Both the position numbers and the translations under genes were made by a program. 64,000 nucleotides of DNA from Janthinobacterium silvisoli (lineage in GTDB: Bacteria; Pseudomonadota; Gammaproteobacteria; Burkholderiales; Burkholderiaceae_D). The DNA is taken from the NCBI RefSeq assembly GCF_014200725.1, contig NZ_JACHCL010000003.1:372001-436000 (forward strand), written 5' to 3'. This document shows positions 17,105 through 30,211 of this stretch, piece after piece (the first letter of the stretch is position 1; every line of letters starts with the position of its first letter). The notes beneath the pieces are model-generated. The model worked only from the letters and a program-made list of their open reading frames with translations. It made no database searches and was not told the DNA's origin.

Positions 17105-19969
17105 TTACAGGGTACGAGCGATTTCCTGAACTTCGAATACTTCCAGGGTGTCGCCAACCTGAATGTCGTTGTAGTTCTTCAGCGACAGGCCGCACTCCAG
17201 ACCGGCGCGCACTTCTTTCGCGTCGTCCTTGAAGCGTTTCAGGGAGTCGATCTCGCCGCTCCACACCACGATGTTGTTGCGCAACAGGCGGACGGAAGAA
17301 GCACGCTTGACCACGCCATCGGTGACCAGACAGCCGGCAATTGCGCCCACTTTCGAGACCAGGATAACCTGGCGGATCTCGACCTGGCCGATAACGGTTT
17401 CGCGTTTCTCTGGCGCCAACATGCCCGACAACGCCGATTTGATCTCGTCGATCGCATCGTAAATGATGTTGTAGTAGCGAATGTCCACGCCATTCGACTC
17501 GGCCAGCTTGCGTGCTTGAGCGTCGGCACGGGCGTTGAAGCCGATGATGACCGCTTTCGAAGCGACTGCCAGGTTGACGTCCGATTCCGAAATACCACCA
17601 ACGGCAGCATGTACCACTTGTACGCGCACTTCCGATGTCGACAGCTTCTGCAGCGAACCGACCAGCGCTTCTTGCGAACCTTGCACGTCGGTTTTGATGA
17701 TCAATGGCAAGTTTTTCACTTCGCCTTCGGCCATCTGGTCGAACATGTTTTCCAGTTTCGCGGCTTGTTGCTTAGCCAGTTTCACGTCACGGAACTTACC
17801 TTGACGGAACAGACCAATTTCACGCGCCTTGCGCTCGTCAGCCATGACGACCACTTCTTCACCCGCCACTGGCACTTCCGTCAGACCCTGGATTTCTACC
17901 GGGATCGATGGACCAGCTTCGGCAATCGCCTTGCCGTTTTCGTCCAGCATGGCGCGTACACGGCCATACGAAGAGCCAGCCAAAATCACGTCGCCGCGCT
18001 TCAGGGTGCCGGACTGTACCAGGATCGTCGCAACCGGGCCACGGCCCTTGTCCAGACGCGCTTCAACCACCAGGCCGCGTGCAGGTGCATCCACCGGTGC
18101 CGTCAATTCCAGCACTTCAGCTTGCAACAGCACTTGTTCCAGCAGATCGTCGATACCCTGGCCGGTTTTGGCCGATACCGGCACGAATGGCGATTCGCCA
18201 CCGTATTCTTCCGGCACGACTTGTTCGGCGACCAGTTCCTGCGTCACACGGTCGACGTTGCCACCCGGTTTGTCGACCTTGTTGATCGCCACTACCAGCG
18301 GTACGCCAGCTGCTTTCGCATGGGCAATCGCTTCCTTGGTTTGCGGCATCACGCCATCGTCGGCGGCAACCACCAGAATAACGATGTCGGTTGCCTTCGC
18401 ACCACGGGCACGCATGGCGGTAAACGCTTCGTGGCCTGGGGTGTCGAGGAAGGTGATCATGCCGCGTGGCGTATCGACGTGGTAAGCGCCGATATGCTGC
18501 GTAATGCCACCGGCTTCGCCCGAAGCGACTTTGGCGCGGCGGATGTAATCGAGCAAGGACGTTTTACCATGGTCGACGTGACCCATGACGGTGACCACAG
18601 GAGCGCGTGGCTTGGACTCGAAGTGCGCGTGTTCGCCCACGTCGGCCAGCAAGGCTTCCGGATCGTCTTGTTCAGCAGCAAATGCCTTGTGGCCCATTTC
18701 TTCGACCAGAATCATGGCCGTTTCCTGGTCCAGCACCTGGTTGATGGTGCACATCTGGCCCAATTTCATCAAATGCTTGATGACTTCGGATGCCTTGACG
18801 GACATTTTGTGCGCCAGTTCGGCGACGGTGATCGTTTCCGGCACGTGCACGTCTTTGACGACAGCTTCGGTCGGTGCCTGGAAGTTCGATTCACGCTCGT
18901 CATGGTGCGATGGGCGACGGCCCTTCGCGCCACCGCGCCAGCTGTCACGACCCGCCGGGCCGCTATTGCCGCGTGGCTTGGGACCACCGGTGGTGCCGCG
19001 TTTTTTCGCGTCATCCGACCAGGTCGACGACACATTGGCCGACTTGATCGATTTTTTGTCTGCAACCGCTGGCTTCTTGTCGCCTGGTTTTTCGCCAGGT
19101 TTCTTGTCGGCTGGCTTGTGCAAGGTGCCTTCCGGCGCCTTCGGCTTGACTGGCGCCGGTGCTGGCTCAGGGGCTTTGATGGCGCGACGTGGCGCGTTCA
19201 TCATGGCCTTGATCTGGGCAACCTCGTCCGCCACGGCCTTGCGGGCGCGTTCGGTGGCTTCGGCTTTTTCAGCAGCTTCCTTGGCAGCAACTGCAGCGGC
19301 AGCAGCTTTTTTCTTCGCTTCTTCAGCGGCGGCAGCTTTTTTCGCTTCAGCAGCAGCGTCGTCAGCTACGGCAGGCGTACCTGCAGCAGCGGCAGCGACC
19401 ACGGTAGCGGCCTTGGCGGCGGCTTTCTTGGCTTCTGCTTCGGCTTCTTTCTTGGCAGCCAATTCAGCCTGTTGCGTGGCTTTCGCCTGGGCTTCTTTTT
19501 CTGCGTCGAGCTTGGCCAGACGTTCTTGCTTTTCGCGCAGATCAGCTTCCTGGCGGGCGATCAGTTCAGCCTGCTTGCGGGCTTCTTCTTCGCGACGCGC
19601 CACTTCGGCGTGATCGATCACCGGCGCGGCAGGCGCGACCGGTTCTGCTGCGACCGGCGCGGCTTCATCACGCTGGACGAAAGTACGTTTCTTGCGCACT
19701 TCCACCTGGATGGTGCGCGATTTGCCGGTTGCATCGGCTTGCTTGATTTCGGTCGTTTCCTTGCGGGTCACGGTGATCTTCTTCTTTTCTGTGTCAGCCG
19801 CTGCGCCATGGGTGCGGCGCAGATGATCCAAAAGCTTGTCCTTATCATCTTTCGACAATGGATCTGACGTCGAACTTTTCTCGACGCCGGCAGAACGCAG
19901 CTGCGTCAGCAGCAAATCTGCAGGCATCTTCAGTTCGGTGGCAAATTGGGCTACGTTGTTACTCGCCAT
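17105..19969 (-). CDS. infB: Translation initiation factor IF-2
   Basis: 954 residues. GTPase that brings fMet-tRNA to the 30S subunit. Order: N-terminal IF2-N domain (about 1-50), a long Ala/Lys/Glu-rich low-complexity linker (about 120-260), a basic Pro/Lys/Gly region, a second IF2-N domain (about 375-425), the G domain with GHVDHGKT at 463-470 and DTPGHEAF, then the EF-Tu-like and C-terminal fMet-tRNA-binding domains ending EVQEIARTL. The start has AGAGGACTGA in front. It is in the rimP-nusA-infB-rbfA-truB operon, 46 bases after nusA. Confidence 0.98.
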   Translation of the reverse strand: MASNNVAQFATELKMPADLLLTQLRSAGVEKSSTSDPLSKDDKDKLLDHLRRTHGAAADTEKKKITVTRKETTEIKQADATGKSRTIQVEVRKKRTFVQRDEAAPVAAEPVAPAAPVIDHAEVARREEEARKQAELIARQEADLREKQERLAKLDAEKEAQAKATQQAELAAKKEAEAEAKKAAAKAATVVAAAAAGTPAVADDAAAEAKKAAAAEEAKKKAAAAAVAAKEAAEKAEATERARKAVADEVAQIKAMMNAPRRAIKAPEPAPAPVKPKAPEGTLHKPADKKPGEKPGDKKPAVADKKSIKSANVSSTWSDDAKKRGTTGGPKPRGNSGPAGRDSWRGGAKGRRPSHHDERESNFQAPTEAVVKDVHVPETITVAELAHKMSVKASEVIKHLMKLGQMCTINQVLDQETAMILVEEMGHKAFAAEQDDPEALLADVGEHAHFESKPRAPVVTVMGHVDHGKTSLLDYIRRAKVASGEAGGITQHIGAYHVDTPRGMITFLDTPGHEAFTAMRARGAKATDIVILVVAADDGVMPQTKEAIAHAKAAGVPLVVAINKVDKPGGNVDRVTQELVAEQVVPEEYGGESPFVPVSAKTGQGIDDLLEQVLLQAEVLELTAPVDAPARGLVVEARLDKGRGPVATILVQSGTLKRGDVILAGSSYGRVRAMLDENGKAIAEAGPSIPVEIQGLTEVPVAGEEVVVMADERKAREIGLFRQGKFRDVKLAKQQAAKLENMFDQMAEGEVKNLPLIIKTDVQGSQEALVGSLQKLSTSEVRVQVVHAAVGGISESDVNLAVASKAVIIGFNARADAQARKLAESNGVDIRYYNIIYDAIDEIKSALSGMLAPEKRETVIGQVEIRQVILVSKVGAIAGCLVTDGVVKRASSVRLLRNNIVVWSGEIDSLKRFKDDAKEVRAGLECGLSLKNYNDIQVGDTLEVFEVQEIARTL

Positions 19970-20015
19970 TCAGTCCTCTTTTCTATGTGTCGCGGAGATG
20001 ATAAAGATACTCAAA

Positions 20016-22066
<2,051 letters not shown>

Positions 22067-22413
22067 GAAATTCTCCAGAAATAAGGCCTGTTTCCGCATT
22101 GCAGCATCCTTTTAGGCGCTGGCAACATGCAAAAAAACACGCTCTAGTCATTTATGGCCCCTCGCGGAGCCATTACAAACGGTTCAACAAAAAAAAAATG
22201 GGCATCTGCCCATCTTCTTGTATTTCCCCAACCAGATGAAAGCACTCCCCACCAAACTACCCTGCGGAGAACTTTTATTAGGCTGCAGATTATAACCTCT
22301 TATTAACTGCGCCGCAATGCCGCACGACAGGAGCGGCCCCGCTTACAACAGTCTCAGCAACAAGAGTTGCGCATCCGGCACAAAAAACCGGACGCGCTAC
22401 AAGCGTATCCCGA
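22067..22413. other. 347-bp gap between rluB and rimP
   Basis: Contains the rluB terminator (22188-22213). On the rimP side there is a GC-rich inverted stretch (TGGC...GCCA at about 22154-22172) and the presumed operon promoter, which could not be defined. The 200 bases between the rluB stop and the terminator form an unusually long 3' untranslated region; no tRNA or ORF was seen there. Confidence 0.5.
22188..22213 (-). terminator. Terminator downstream of rluB
   Basis: On the minus strand ATGGGC-agat-GCCCAT is followed by about ten T. It is 200 bases beyond the rluB stop and separates scpB-rluB from the rimP operon. Confidence 0.88.
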
Positions 22414-24435
22414 TCAGCCTTTGCGGCGGCGCGGCATGCCATCCATGCCGCCACGCGGCTGGCCACCGGAACGCACCTGGCCGGCGCCACCGCCATTGTT
22501 GCGGCGCGGCGCCGGCGTGGCAAAGCCAAACGCCGTTTGCAGCGGATCAGGCTGGCGCGGACCACGCTGTGGCGCGCGGCCTTCACCACCTGGACGACCC
22601 TGGCCGGCTGGGCGCGCCGAACGGCCCTGGCCCTGGCCTTGCCCCTGGGCATCGAACGACGCCGACGAACGGGGACCGCCCTGGAATGGACCTTGTGGCT
22701 GGCCACGGCCCGGACCACGGCTTTCGCCAGGACGGCCGGTGCCACCTGGACGACCCTGGCCTTGCGGACGAGCAAACTGGCCTTGCGGCTGGCCACGGCG
22801 CGGCGCAACCGGGAACGGATCGGCGTTGCGGTTGCTCACATCGATACGGTTGCCATTCGGCTCGTCATCGCGGGCAGGCTTGCGCGCCTCGCGGCCCTTG
22901 GCGGCGGCTGCCGCGCGCGGATCGCCGGAGGCCGGCACTTTCTTTTCAATGCCGTAGGCGGCCAGCAAGTCGCGCACGGTATTTTCATCCATTTCTTCCC
23001 AACGGCCACGTTTCAGTCCGCTCGGCAAGGTCATCGCGCCATAACGGGTACGAATCAGGCGCGAAACGGTCAGGCCGATCGCTTCGAACATACGGCGCAC
23101 TTCGCGGTTACGGCCTTCGCCAATCACCACGCGGTACCACTTGTTGATGCCTTCGCCGCCGCCATCGGCGATCTTCGAAAACTGCGCCAGGCCGTCTTCC
23201 AGCTCGACACCGGCCAGCAGTTTCTGGCGCATGCCCTCTTCCAGCTCACCCAGGGTACGCACTGCGTACTCGCGGTCGATGCCGTAGCGTGGGTGCATCA
23301 GACGGTTGGCCAAGTCACCGGAAGTCGTAAACAGCAGCAAACCTTCAGTATTGAAGTCCAGACGACCCACAGCCACCCATTTGCCCGCCTTCATGGTCGG
23401 CAAGCGGTCGAACACGGAAGGACGGCCATCCGGGTCGTTATGGCTGACGATCTCGCCAGTTGGCTTGTGGTACACCAGCACGCGTGGCGGCTTTTTGCTG
23501 ACACGGCGCTGTATCAATTTACCATTGATACGCACATGGTCGGTCGGCAAGATACGCTGGCCAATATGGGCTGGCTCGCCATTGACGGACACGCGGCCAG
23601 AAATGATCAGGTCTTCCATGTCGCGGCGCGAACCGAGACCGGCTTCGGCCAGCACCTTGTGCAGCTTCGGCGCATCGTCGTCGGACGTCAGGTCACGGCG
23701 TACTGCCGATTTTTGTACACGGCCCGTGCCGCCTTCTTCGCTGTCGAACGCGTCGGAAGTGACAAACGAGAATACCGCATCGGCTTCATTGAGCTTGCCT
23801 GGCGCGCCCTGGCGGCCCTTGCCTTTTTTACGGCTCTTGCCGGCATTCTTGCCGGTGCCGGGCATATCGTTGCGCTGGCCACGGACTGGCTTGCCTTCGA
23901 CGCCATCGGCAGGTGCGGCGGCGACTTCAGGCACGGTGGACGCTTCAGCAAGCTCGGCCACTTCGCGCGGCGGCTGGCGCAAGGCGCGTTCGGCTTGCAC
24001 GCCACGCATCTGACGCGGACCGCGCGGCTGGCGCGCTGCAGGAGCTTCGTCGGCGACGGCTTCAACAGACTCAACAGCTGCCTTGATGGCGGCGCGGGCG
24101 CGCGGCGGACGCGGCGCGGCGGGTGCTACTGGTGCGGCAACGGCGTCGGCAGCGGCTTCAGCGGCGGCGGCCACGCCCTTGGCGGCTGGCTTGGCGCGGG
24201 TTTTCCGGGCCACTGGCGCAGCATCGGTGTCTACGGCTGCCACAGCAGCGACGGGCGCATCGGCGGCCACATCGGCTTTGCTGCGGCGTTTTGGTTTGGC
24301 GGCAACATCTGCAGCCGGGCTGGCAGTGCTGGCGGTTGCGGCTGCGGCTTCTATCTGAGCCTTGGTGCGGCGCTTGGGCTTGGCGACGACGTCGTCGCTG
24401 GCGGTATTTGTCTCGGGAGTGTTCGGATTATTCAT
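22414..24435 (-). CDS. rluB: 23S rRNA pseudouridine(2605) synthase RluB, with long low-complexity tails
   Basis: 673 residues from the ATG at 24435; the frame extends to a TTG at 24474. The core (about residues 250-490) has an S4 domain ([26 protein letters not shown]) and the RsuA/RluB-type catalytic motif [13 protein letters not shown] (Asp). It makes pseudouridine 2605 in 23S rRNA. The N terminus is an Ala/Lys/Pro-rich tail, and the C terminus is a long Arg/Gly/Gln/Pro-rich tail ending GMPRRRKG. Such tails are typical of Burkholderiales RluB and may bind RNA. Its start overlaps the scpB stop by eight bases. Confidence 0.95.
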   Translation of the reverse strand: MNNPNTPETNTASDDVVAKPKRRTKAQIEAAAATASTASPAADVAAKPKRRSKADVAADAPVAAVAAVDTDAAPVARKTRAKPAAKGVAAAAEAAADAVAAPVAPAAPRPPRARAAIKAAVESVEAVADEAPAARQPRGPRQMRGVQAERALRQPPREVAELAEASTVPEVAAAPADGVEGKPVRGQRNDMPGTGKNAGKSRKKGKGRQGAPGKLNEADAVFSFVTSDAFDSEEGGTGRVQKSAVRRDLTSDDDAPKLHKVLAEAGLGSRRDMEDLIISGRVSVNGEPAHIGQRILPTDHVRINGKLIQRRVSKKPPRVLVYHKPTGEIVSHNDPDGRPSVFDRLPTMKAGKWVAVGRLDFNTEGLLLFTTSGDLANRLMHPRYGIDREYAVRTLGELEEGMRQKLLAGVELEDGLAQFSKIADGGGEGINKWYRVVIGEGRNREVRRMFEAIGLTVSRLIRTRYGAMTLPSGLKRGRWEEMDENTVRDLLAAYGIEKKVPASGDPRAAAAAKGREARKPARDDEPNGNRIDVSNRNADPFPVAPRRGQPQGQFARPQGQGRPGGTGRPGESRGPGRGQPQGPFQGGPRSSASFDAQGQGQGQGRSARPAGQGRPGGEGRAPQRGPRQPDPLQTAFGFATPAPRRNNGGGAGQVRSGGQPRGGMDGMPRRRKG

Positions 24436-25228
24436 TATTCGTTTCTTGGCTGTGCTGACCTGGCGCAGCGTCAACCGTTAGTTCTGGCGCAGGGTCGTGA
24501 GTGTAGGCTTCATCCAGGGGTGAAGCATCGGGGCCGGCATCAGGGCTTGCTGTCACGTCAGTTACAGCGGCATTGCTACCTGCACCAAGCTGTTGTGCAA
24601 CGTCATCCGTTGCGTCATTCTTTGCTTTATCAAAATTTTCTTGCAGGGCCGCTTCCAGGGCTTCCATTCCGTTCCCCTGCATCTCGCTGATTTGCTGCAA
24701 CGGCGGCAGCTGGGACAGCGAACTCAAACCCAGATCATCGAGAAATTGTTTGGTGGTCGCCAGCAAGGCTGGCCGCCCCACCACGTCGCGGTAGCCGATC
24801 GCATCGACCCAGCCACGGTCTTCCAGCATCTTGATCGTTTGCGAATTGACGGCCACGCCGCGAATTTCCTCAATATCGCCGCGCGTCACGGGCTGGCGAT
24901 ACGCAATGATGGCCAGCGTTTCCAGGGTCGCCCGCGAATATTTGGGCGGACGCTCCGGCGTCAAACGATCGAGATACATCTTCATTTCCGGCCGGCTTTG
25001 AAAGCGCCAGCCTGACGCCAGGCTGACCACTTCAATGCCGCGGCCCTCCCAATCCTGCCGCAGCTCTTCCAGCAATTGCTTGATCGTATCGGCGCCAACG
25101 CCGACACCGCGCACGCGGCCATTCTCGTCCGCATCGACGAACAGCTTTTTCAGGCTGTGGATCGTCAACGATTCACGAGCGCACAGCAACGCGGTTTCGA
25201 GGACTTTTTTAGCCTCAATTGTATTCAT
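24428..25228 (-). CDS. scpB: Segregation and condensation protein B
   Basis: 266 residues. Winged-helix partner of ScpA and Smc in chromosome condensation. Visible core: [19 protein letters not shown] near the N terminus, then [28 protein letters not shown] and the [25 protein letters not shown] winged helix. The last 80 residues are acidic and Ala/Asp-rich, an extension beyond the conserved domain. The overlap with rluB indicates coupled translation. scpA is not adjacent. Confidence 0.96.
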   Translation of the reverse strand: MNTIEAKKVLETALLCARESLTIHSLKKLFVDADENGRVRGVGVGADTIKQLLEELRQDWEGRGIEVVSLASGWRFQSRPEMKMYLDRLTPERPPKYSRATLETLAIIAYRQPVTRGDIEEIRGVAVNSQTIKMLEDRGWVDAIGYRDVVGRPALLATTKQFLDDLGLSSLSQLPPLQQISEMQGNGMEALEAALQENFDKAKNDATDDVAQQLGAGSNAAVTDVTASPDAGPDASPLDEAYTHDPAPELTVDAAPGQHSQETNNE

Positions 25229-25679
25229 AGCAGTTCTGTGCGGATGTGTGTTGCAATTCGTATGCAGAGAAAGAAATCAAAACGTTCATTTCAACGTAAC
25301 AATTCAACGTAACATGAGACAGGGCAGACATCGGTAATGACGCCATGCTGGGTTACAAGTTGAGGCTGTTTTTCCGACGCCTTGGCCGATGCGCGCAAAG
25401 CGGGAGTGATGCGGATGCGGTGAACGTCCCGCCATCCATGGCGCCGGTCTTAATTAACCTTAACTAATTTAACTAAGTAACCAGCTCTGAAACGAGATCC
25501 GGAGCAATCGCTACACCAGCGGCGCAATCAGTAGCGTAATAATAAGCCGGGCAAGTAAGCGACAGTCGTCGTTTCATCCAACGATGCCAATTGTACCTGA
25601 TAAAAAGCGGAAAAGCGCAAAACCGGGCAAAACACGCGTTTTACCCGGTCACGATGCGAAAAACAGACAAGATAAGCGA
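25229..25679. other. 451-bp gap without a gene
   Basis: Lies between scpB (leaving leftwards) and tetR (arriving leftwards). It has an AT-rich patch (about 25450-25480, repeated TTAA/AACTAA) that may hold the scpB promoter, and the tetR terminator at its right end. No ORF or RNA gene recognised. Confidence 0.45.
25619..25649 (-). terminator. Probable terminator of tetR
   Basis: ACCGGGCAAAAC (from 25622) and GTTTTACCCGGT (to 25649) form a 12-bp stem with one mismatch. On the minus strand it runs into TTTTGCGC. Confidence 0.65.
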
Positions 25680-26252
25680 CTATTTTTCCTGGCCAGCCTT
25701 CGCGCCGCCGCCATTTAAAAACATCGACAATAGAAAATCGGCTCCCTGGCGCGCGCCCATCGCCTCATCGGCGATCAGATCAGAGGTAGTTTCCGCCAAG
25801 CCCTGCAAGGCGCCGACCAGCCACTGCGCCGGCATGTCCTGGCGAAACACGCCCTGCGCCTGACCACGCTCAAAAAAAGCGTGCAGGCGCTGCTCGATCT
25901 TCTCGACTGACGCATCCATGCCCGGCACCAGCTCCACCAGATGCAGCCAGCTATAGCCGAGTCCATAACCGAGGCCCCAGACTTGGCCGATGGCCCGGTA
26001 ATGCTGCGTCAGCGACTGGAACGCCACGGCAACTGGCTCATCCTCCAGCCTGGCGGCATCGAGCACCGACAAGGCCTCGCCCAGCACCCGTTCGACCAGT
26101 GCCGCGATCAATAGTTCCCGCGTCGCAAAGTAACGCGCCAAGGTGGTGCGGCTAAGGCCGGCTGCTTTGGCAATCTGCTGTATCGATGCGCTGCGGTCAC
26201 GCGACAAGACCATCGCGGCTGCGTCCAGAATATTTTCAGGTGTTCCTGACAT
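25680..26252 (-). CDS. TetR/AcrR family regulator
   Basis: 190 residues from the ATG at 26252, which has GGAGTGCC in front; the frame opening at 26291 would add 13 residues lacking a ribosome-binding site. N-terminal TetR helix-turn-helix (about 1-50): ILDAAAMVLSRDRSASIQQIAKAAGLSRTTLARYFATRELLI. The C-terminal ligand domain is helical, with no recognisable effector. It is divergent from the amine oxidase gene, and the 81-bp gap carries two repeats of ACATTTATGT, so it is likely an autorepressor and repressor of the oxidase. Confidence 0.88.
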   Translation of the reverse strand: MSGTPENILDAAAMVLSRDRSASIQQIAKAAGLSRTTLARYFATRELLIAALVERVLGEALSVLDAARLEDEPVAVAFQSLTQHYRAIGQVWGLGYGLGYSWLHLVELVPGMDASVEKIEQRLHAFFERGQAQGVFRQDMPAQWLVGALQGLAETTSDLIADEAMGARQGADFLLSMFLNGGGAKAGQEK

Positions 26253-26266
26253 GGCACTCCATATGA

Positions 26267-26301
26267 AACATTTATGTTCATTGTGGCACATTTATGTACC
26301 A
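26267..26301. promoter_or_regulatory. Two operator-like repeats between tetR and the amine oxidase
   Basis: AACATTTATGTT (26267-26278) and TGGCACATTTATGTACCA (26284-26301) share the core ACATTTATGT, spaced 20 bases (about two helix turns). The second has 8-base arms with one mismatch. This suits cooperative binding of the divergent TetR protein. Confidence 0.6.
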
Positions 26302-26333
26302 TTAGGTATTTTGATGTAAATAAGGAGTGTAGC

Positions 26334-27722
26334 ATGACGTCCCCACACCGCCGCAGCCTGCTGCGCCATACGTTCGCCGCCATCGCCGCCGCGCTCGCGC
26401 CTTCCATCGCCACCGGCCGGACTGGCCGCCGCATGCCGTCCGTCATCGTGATCGGCGCGGGTATCGCCGGCATCGCTGCGGCGCAACGTTTGCAGCGTGC
26501 TGGCTGCTGCGTCACCATCATCGAAGCGCGCCAGCGGCTGGGCGGTCGCATCTGGACCGATCACAGCTGGCCCGACGCACCGGTTGACCTGGGCGCTTCG
26601 TGGATACATGGCGTCCACAACAACCCGGTCGCGGCGCTGGCCAGGCAATTTGGCATCCAGACCACTGTCTACGATGCGGGCACGCTCAGCAACAACCTCA
26701 GCGAGAGCCGTCTGTATGACGCAGCAGGCGCAGCCGTGACGGCCGCGCAGCGCCAGCAATTCGCGGCCGACCAGGATCAACTCGGCGAGCGCATGGCCAG
26801 CATCGCTGACAAAACCGATGCCCCACTCTCCATGCGCAATGCCTTGCACCAGGCTTTGCAAGACAGCGGCTTGCCAGCCGAGCGAAAAAGCGCCGCATTT
26901 GAACTGTTCAGCCGCAATGTGGAAGACGACTATGGTGCCAGCATCGACGAGATCGCGGCATGGGCGCTGCAAGAGGGATCGGGTTTTGGCGGGCGCGAAG
27001 TGGTGCTTCCCGGCGGATACGGCCAGTTGGCCGAACGCCTGGCCCAAGGACTCGCCATCCTCACAGGCCATGTCGTCGAGCACATCGACTATCGCGGCAA
27101 GCAGGTCCAGGTACACACCAGCCAGGGCGTGATCAGCGCGGACAAGGCTATCGTGACCTTGCCGCTCGGCGTGCTCAAGGAAGGCAAGGTCGGCTTCTCG
27201 CCAGCGCTGCCAGTAGAGAAAGCCGGCGCCATCGCCCGCCTCGGCATGGGCGTCTACGACAAACTGTATCTGCGCTTTCCCAAGGTCTTCTGGGATGCCA
27301 GCGACGTCATCACACAACTCAATACCAAACAAGGTATCTGGTCGAACTGGTATGCGCTGGAGCGCGTGACGGGCCAGCCGATATTGTGCGCCTTAAATGG
27401 CGGTAACGCGGCGCGTGTATTGGAAGGCATGACGGATGAAGCAATCGTGGCCGGCGCCATGCAGCAATTGCGCTGCATTTACGACAGCGCTGCCGTGGCA
27501 CCGGACAGCTGGCGCATCACGCGCTGGGCGGCCGATCCCTATGCGCGGGGAAGTTATTCCTTCCCCGGCGCTGGTGCGCTGCACGATGACCGCAAGAAAC
27601 TGGCGGCACCGCTGCAGCAGCGGCTGTATTTCGCGGGAGAAGCCACCCACAACGATTACAGCGGCACCGTCCACGGCGCTCTGCTGTCGGGCTGGCGCGA
27701 AGCGCAGCGGATCTGCGGCTAA
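26334..27722 (+). CDS. FAD-dependent amine oxidase, probably exported (Tat-type signal)
   Basis: 462 residues from the ATG at 26334 (AAGGAGTGTAGC in front). A twin-arginine-like stretch PHRRSLLRHTFAAIAAALAPS precedes the Rossmann dinucleotide motif VIGAGIAGIAAAQRL (about 38-52). Then GGRIWTD, the C-terminal FAGEATHNDYSGTVHGAL and the aromatic substrate-site region are typical of flavin monoamine/polyamine oxidases. It oxidises primary or secondary amines to aldehyde, ammonia and H2O2. The substrate (polyamine or aromatic amine) is not decidable. Convergent with glk, leaving only two bases between their stops. Confidence 0.88.
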   Translation: MTSPHRRSLLRHTFAAIAAALAPSIATGRTGRRMPSVIVIGAGIAGIAAAQRLQRAGCCVTIIEARQRLGGRIWTDHSWPDAPVDLGASWIHGVHNNPVAALARQFGIQTTVYDAGTLSNNLSESRLYDAAGAAVTAAQRQQFAADQDQLGERMASIADKTDAPLSMRNALHQALQDSGLPAERKSAAFELFSRNVEDDYGASIDEIAAWALQEGSGFGGREVVLPGGYGQLAERLAQGLAILTGHVVEHIDYRGKQVQVHTSQGVISADKAIVTLPLGVLKEGKVGFSPALPVEKAGAIARLGMGVYDKLYLRFPKVFWDASDVITQLNTKQGIWSNWYALERVTGQPILCALNGGNAARVLEGMTDEAIVAGAMQQLRCIYDSAAVAPDSWRITRWAADPYARGSYSFPGAGALHDDRKKLAAPLQQRLYFAGEATHNDYSGTVHGALLSGWREAQRICG

Positions 27723-27724
27723 GC

Positions 27725-28744
27725 TTACTGCGTGCCCAGCTTTTCCGACAGGATAGCCGACACGCCCAGGAAAGCGGGATATTGCGCCGTGATCACGAAG
27801 GTCGGGATTTGCGAGACATAGTTGGTAAAGCGTCCCTTGCTTTCGAAACGGGCACGGAAACCGGAACGGTCGAAGCGCTCGCCCAGGCGGGGTACGATGC
27901 CGCCACCGATATAAATACCGCCCAGCGCACCCAGGGTCACGGCAACGTTGGCCGCCATGGCGCCGAGTACGCAGCAAAACGCTTCGATTGCCTCGTCGCA
28001 CAGCACTGATGCACCAGACAGGGCGCGGTGCGTGATTTCCGCAGCGCTCAAATTTTCTAACGGCAGGCCGGCACGGTCGGCCAGCGCGCGGTAAATCAAT
28101 TCCAGGCCATCGCCAGACAATAAACGCTCAGCCGAGACATGTTCGAATTCACGCCAGGCATATTGCAGGATCGCCACTTCCACTTCATTGGAGGGCGCAA
28201 AATTGACATGGCCGCCTTCGCTTTGCAAGGCCACCCAGCTGCCGTGCGCAGGGATCAGGCCCGATACGCCCAGGCCCGTGCCAGCGCCGATCAAGCCGAT
28301 CGCCGTGTTCTGGCGCGCCGTACCGCCGCCGACCTGATGCTTCTCTTCATTCGACAACAGCGGCAAGGCGCGCGCCAGGGCCGTAAAATCATTGACCACG
28401 TCCAGGGTCACGAAGCCGCACTCTTCGCGCATGGCACTGATCGAGAAGGACCAGTGGTGATTTGTCATGCTGAGGAAATCGCCATCGACCGGGTTGGCGA
28501 TGTCGATCGCGGCGTGGCGCACCGATTGTCCGCCGGCAGCGGCCACGTGCGGCAACGCCAGATAGGCTTGCAGGGCGGCGGTCAGGCTAGGGTAATCGGC
28601 GCAAGGCAACACTTCTACCAGGCTGATATTGCCAGGAGACAGCTCCAGGGCGAAACGGGCATTCGTGCCACCCACGTCGGCCAGCAGGCGTGGACCATCG
28701 GCAAAAGCGGAAAATTGCAGTGCAGGAGAAGACGATGCGCTCAT
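27725..28744 (-). CDS. glk: Glucokinase
   Basis: 339 residues from the ATG at 28744. The frame opens at 28861, but the extra 39 residues do not match the family. Proteobacterial Glk family: ATP site [15 protein letters not shown], catalytic Asp in [36 protein letters not shown] and the C-terminal [26 protein letters not shown]. Phosphorylates glucose to glucose 6-phosphate in the cytosol. No sugar-operon neighbours here. Confidence 0.95.
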   Translation of the reverse strand: MSASSSPALQFSAFADGPRLLADVGGTNARFALELSPGNISLVEVLPCADYPSLTAALQAYLALPHVAAAGGQSVRHAAIDIANPVDGDFLSMTNHHWSFSISAMREECGFVTLDVVNDFTALARALPLLSNEEKHQVGGGTARQNTAIGLIGAGTGLGVSGLIPAHGSWVALQSEGGHVNFAPSNEVEVAILQYAWREFEHVSAERLLSGDGLELIYRALADRAGLPLENLSAAEITHRALSGASVLCDEAIEAFCCVLGAMAANVAVTLGALGGIYIGGGIVPRLGERFDRSGFRARFESKGRFTNYVSQIPTFVITAQYPAFLGVSAILSEKLGTQ

Positions 28745-29108
28745 GATTTTAATGTTGAAATGGGACCCATGGGACGCCAAGCTTAAAGGATGAACGAGCT
28801 TCGATGCAAGCAAAGTTTGTAGTTTAAGTACATCAAAACTGGCATTTGTTGGTAGTTCCACTCCAAATGCAACATTCCTGAAATAAGTTATCTAATAATT
28901 ATGCTTTGTTGTGAGTGCACACTATCCGCAAACTCCAGATTAGTATGCTGCACAGCAGCAGAAATCACCATCATCGGACAGAGCAAATTGTCTTCGCGAG
29001 CGCGCTAACGCACACGCCCTGCGCACGTATCAGCAGCGTTCAGCCTAGCCGTTGCAGCCTGATTTTCGTATTATTACTACCGGATTTTTATACGCTGCAA
29101 GATGAGCA
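28745..29108. other. 364-bp gap without a gene
   Basis: Between dedA-rhodanese (ending at 29109) and glk (starting at 28744), both on the minus strand. It should hold the glk promoter. No terminator with a T run, no RNA gene and no convincing ORF were found. Confidence 0.4.
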
Positions 29109-30071
29109 TCAAGACGGCAAACCTTCGCTGAGCAGGCTGGAGGAGACCGGTAAATCGGAGCGGTAGGCGGCGTTCCAGGCATCGAGGCCGCCATGCAAAG
29201 GCCGGGCACGGTGGAAACCATGTTCGTGCAGCAGCTTGGCCACCTGGGCAGCCGTCACGTCATTGGGGCAACTGCAGTACACGATGATGTGCCTATCCTT
29301 GTCCATCGTAATCATGGCAGGCACGGGTTCTTTGCCATTGAAAAACATTGCGCCGGGCACCGCAGGTTCCAGCGCTTGCGCGGTGGCGCTGCGCGCATCG
29401 ACCATCAGCGGTTCTTCGCCCTGCTCTATCAATTCCAGCAATTCATCGATGCCGATGCGCTCGATTTGCAAGGCCTGGCGGAAACGCCTGCGCTCCAGAT
29501 ATTTATACAGCAGGAACAGGCCCAGCAAGGTCGCCAGCACCAGCAAGGCCGTGCTGCCCATGGTGCTGAGCAAATCCAGCACTTGTTGCACACTGGCATG
29601 GAAAATCACACCCACCAGGATGCCGGTGCTGCTCCACAGCAAGCCACCCAGGCCCGCATAAAAGAAGAAACGCTTGGGCGAGGTCCCCATCGCGCCCGAC
29701 ATGGGGGCGGCAATGGTATTAAAACCGGGAATGAACTTGGACACGACCAGCGCCTTGGGGCCCCAGCGCTTGAACTTGTCTTCCGTCTGGCTGACGCAAT
29801 AATCAGGCGACAGCGAGATACGGCATAGCAAACGCAGGATGCGCTTGCCAAAATAACGGCCCGCGCGGAACCAGGTGAAATCGCTGATCAGGCAGGCGGC
29901 CAGCGCTGCGGCCAGCACGGTAGCGAAATGCATATCGCCATCCACCGCCAGCGCCCCCGCCACGATCAGGAGGGGAAAAGCGGGGATCGGCAAGCCGAGC
30001 TGCTCCACCAGTACGATACCGAAAACGATCAGCACGCCGTAATGTTCGAGGAGGTGGAGAAGGGTCTGCAT
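29109..30071 (-). CDS. DedA/VTT-type membrane protein fused to a rhodanese domain
   Basis: 320 residues. The first 200 are a DedA-family membrane domain with several helices, the family motif PGFNTIAAPMSGAMG (residues about 115-129) and re-entrant-like hydrophobic segments. After a basic linker (YLERRRFRQ) comes a rhodanese-like domain (about 205-310) with an active-site loop VYCSCPNDVTAAQ containing two Cys, and LHGGLDAWNAAY. DedA proteins act in membrane homeostasis or lipid transport; the attached rhodanese may carry sulfur or a redox function. Such fusions are known; the joint role is unsettled. Divergent from the hydrolase. Confidence 0.9.
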   Translation of the reverse strand: MQTLLHLLEHYGVLIVFGIVLVEQLGLPIPAFPLLIVAGALAVDGDMHFATVLAAALAACLISDFTWFRAGRYFGKRILRLLCRISLSPDYCVSQTEDKFKRWGPKALVVSKFIPGFNTIAAPMSGAMGTSPKRFFFYAGLGGLLWSSTGILVGVIFHASVQQVLDLLSTMGSTALLVLATLLGLFLLYKYLERRRFRQALQIERIGIDELLELIEQGEEPLMVDARSATAQALEPAVPGAMFFNGKEPVPAMITMDKDRHIIVYCSCPNDVTAAQVAKLLHEHGFHRARPLHGGLDAWNAAYRSDLPVSSSLLSEGLPS

Positions 30072-30211
30072 GCCCCTATTTTATCGCATCTGACCAGCGC
30101 CCGCCTGCAGCCATTATGCATACGACATGGCTTGTGCCAGCGCGCAACACGTAGCGCCAAATCACGCTATATTGATGGGTTCAAACGCCCCCTCACCATC
30201 CCGGAGTTTTC

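Noticed and set aside
17516..19867. 783-residue plus-strand open frame opposite infB
   Set aside because: Antisense shadow of infB caused by high GC and low-complexity codons.
22537..24690. 717-residue frame opposite rluB
   Set aside because: Low-complexity mirror of the Ala/Arg/Gly tails.
30172..30195. GGTTCAAAC, a T-arm-like string of a tRNA
   Set aside because: No acceptor or anticodon stems fit around it.
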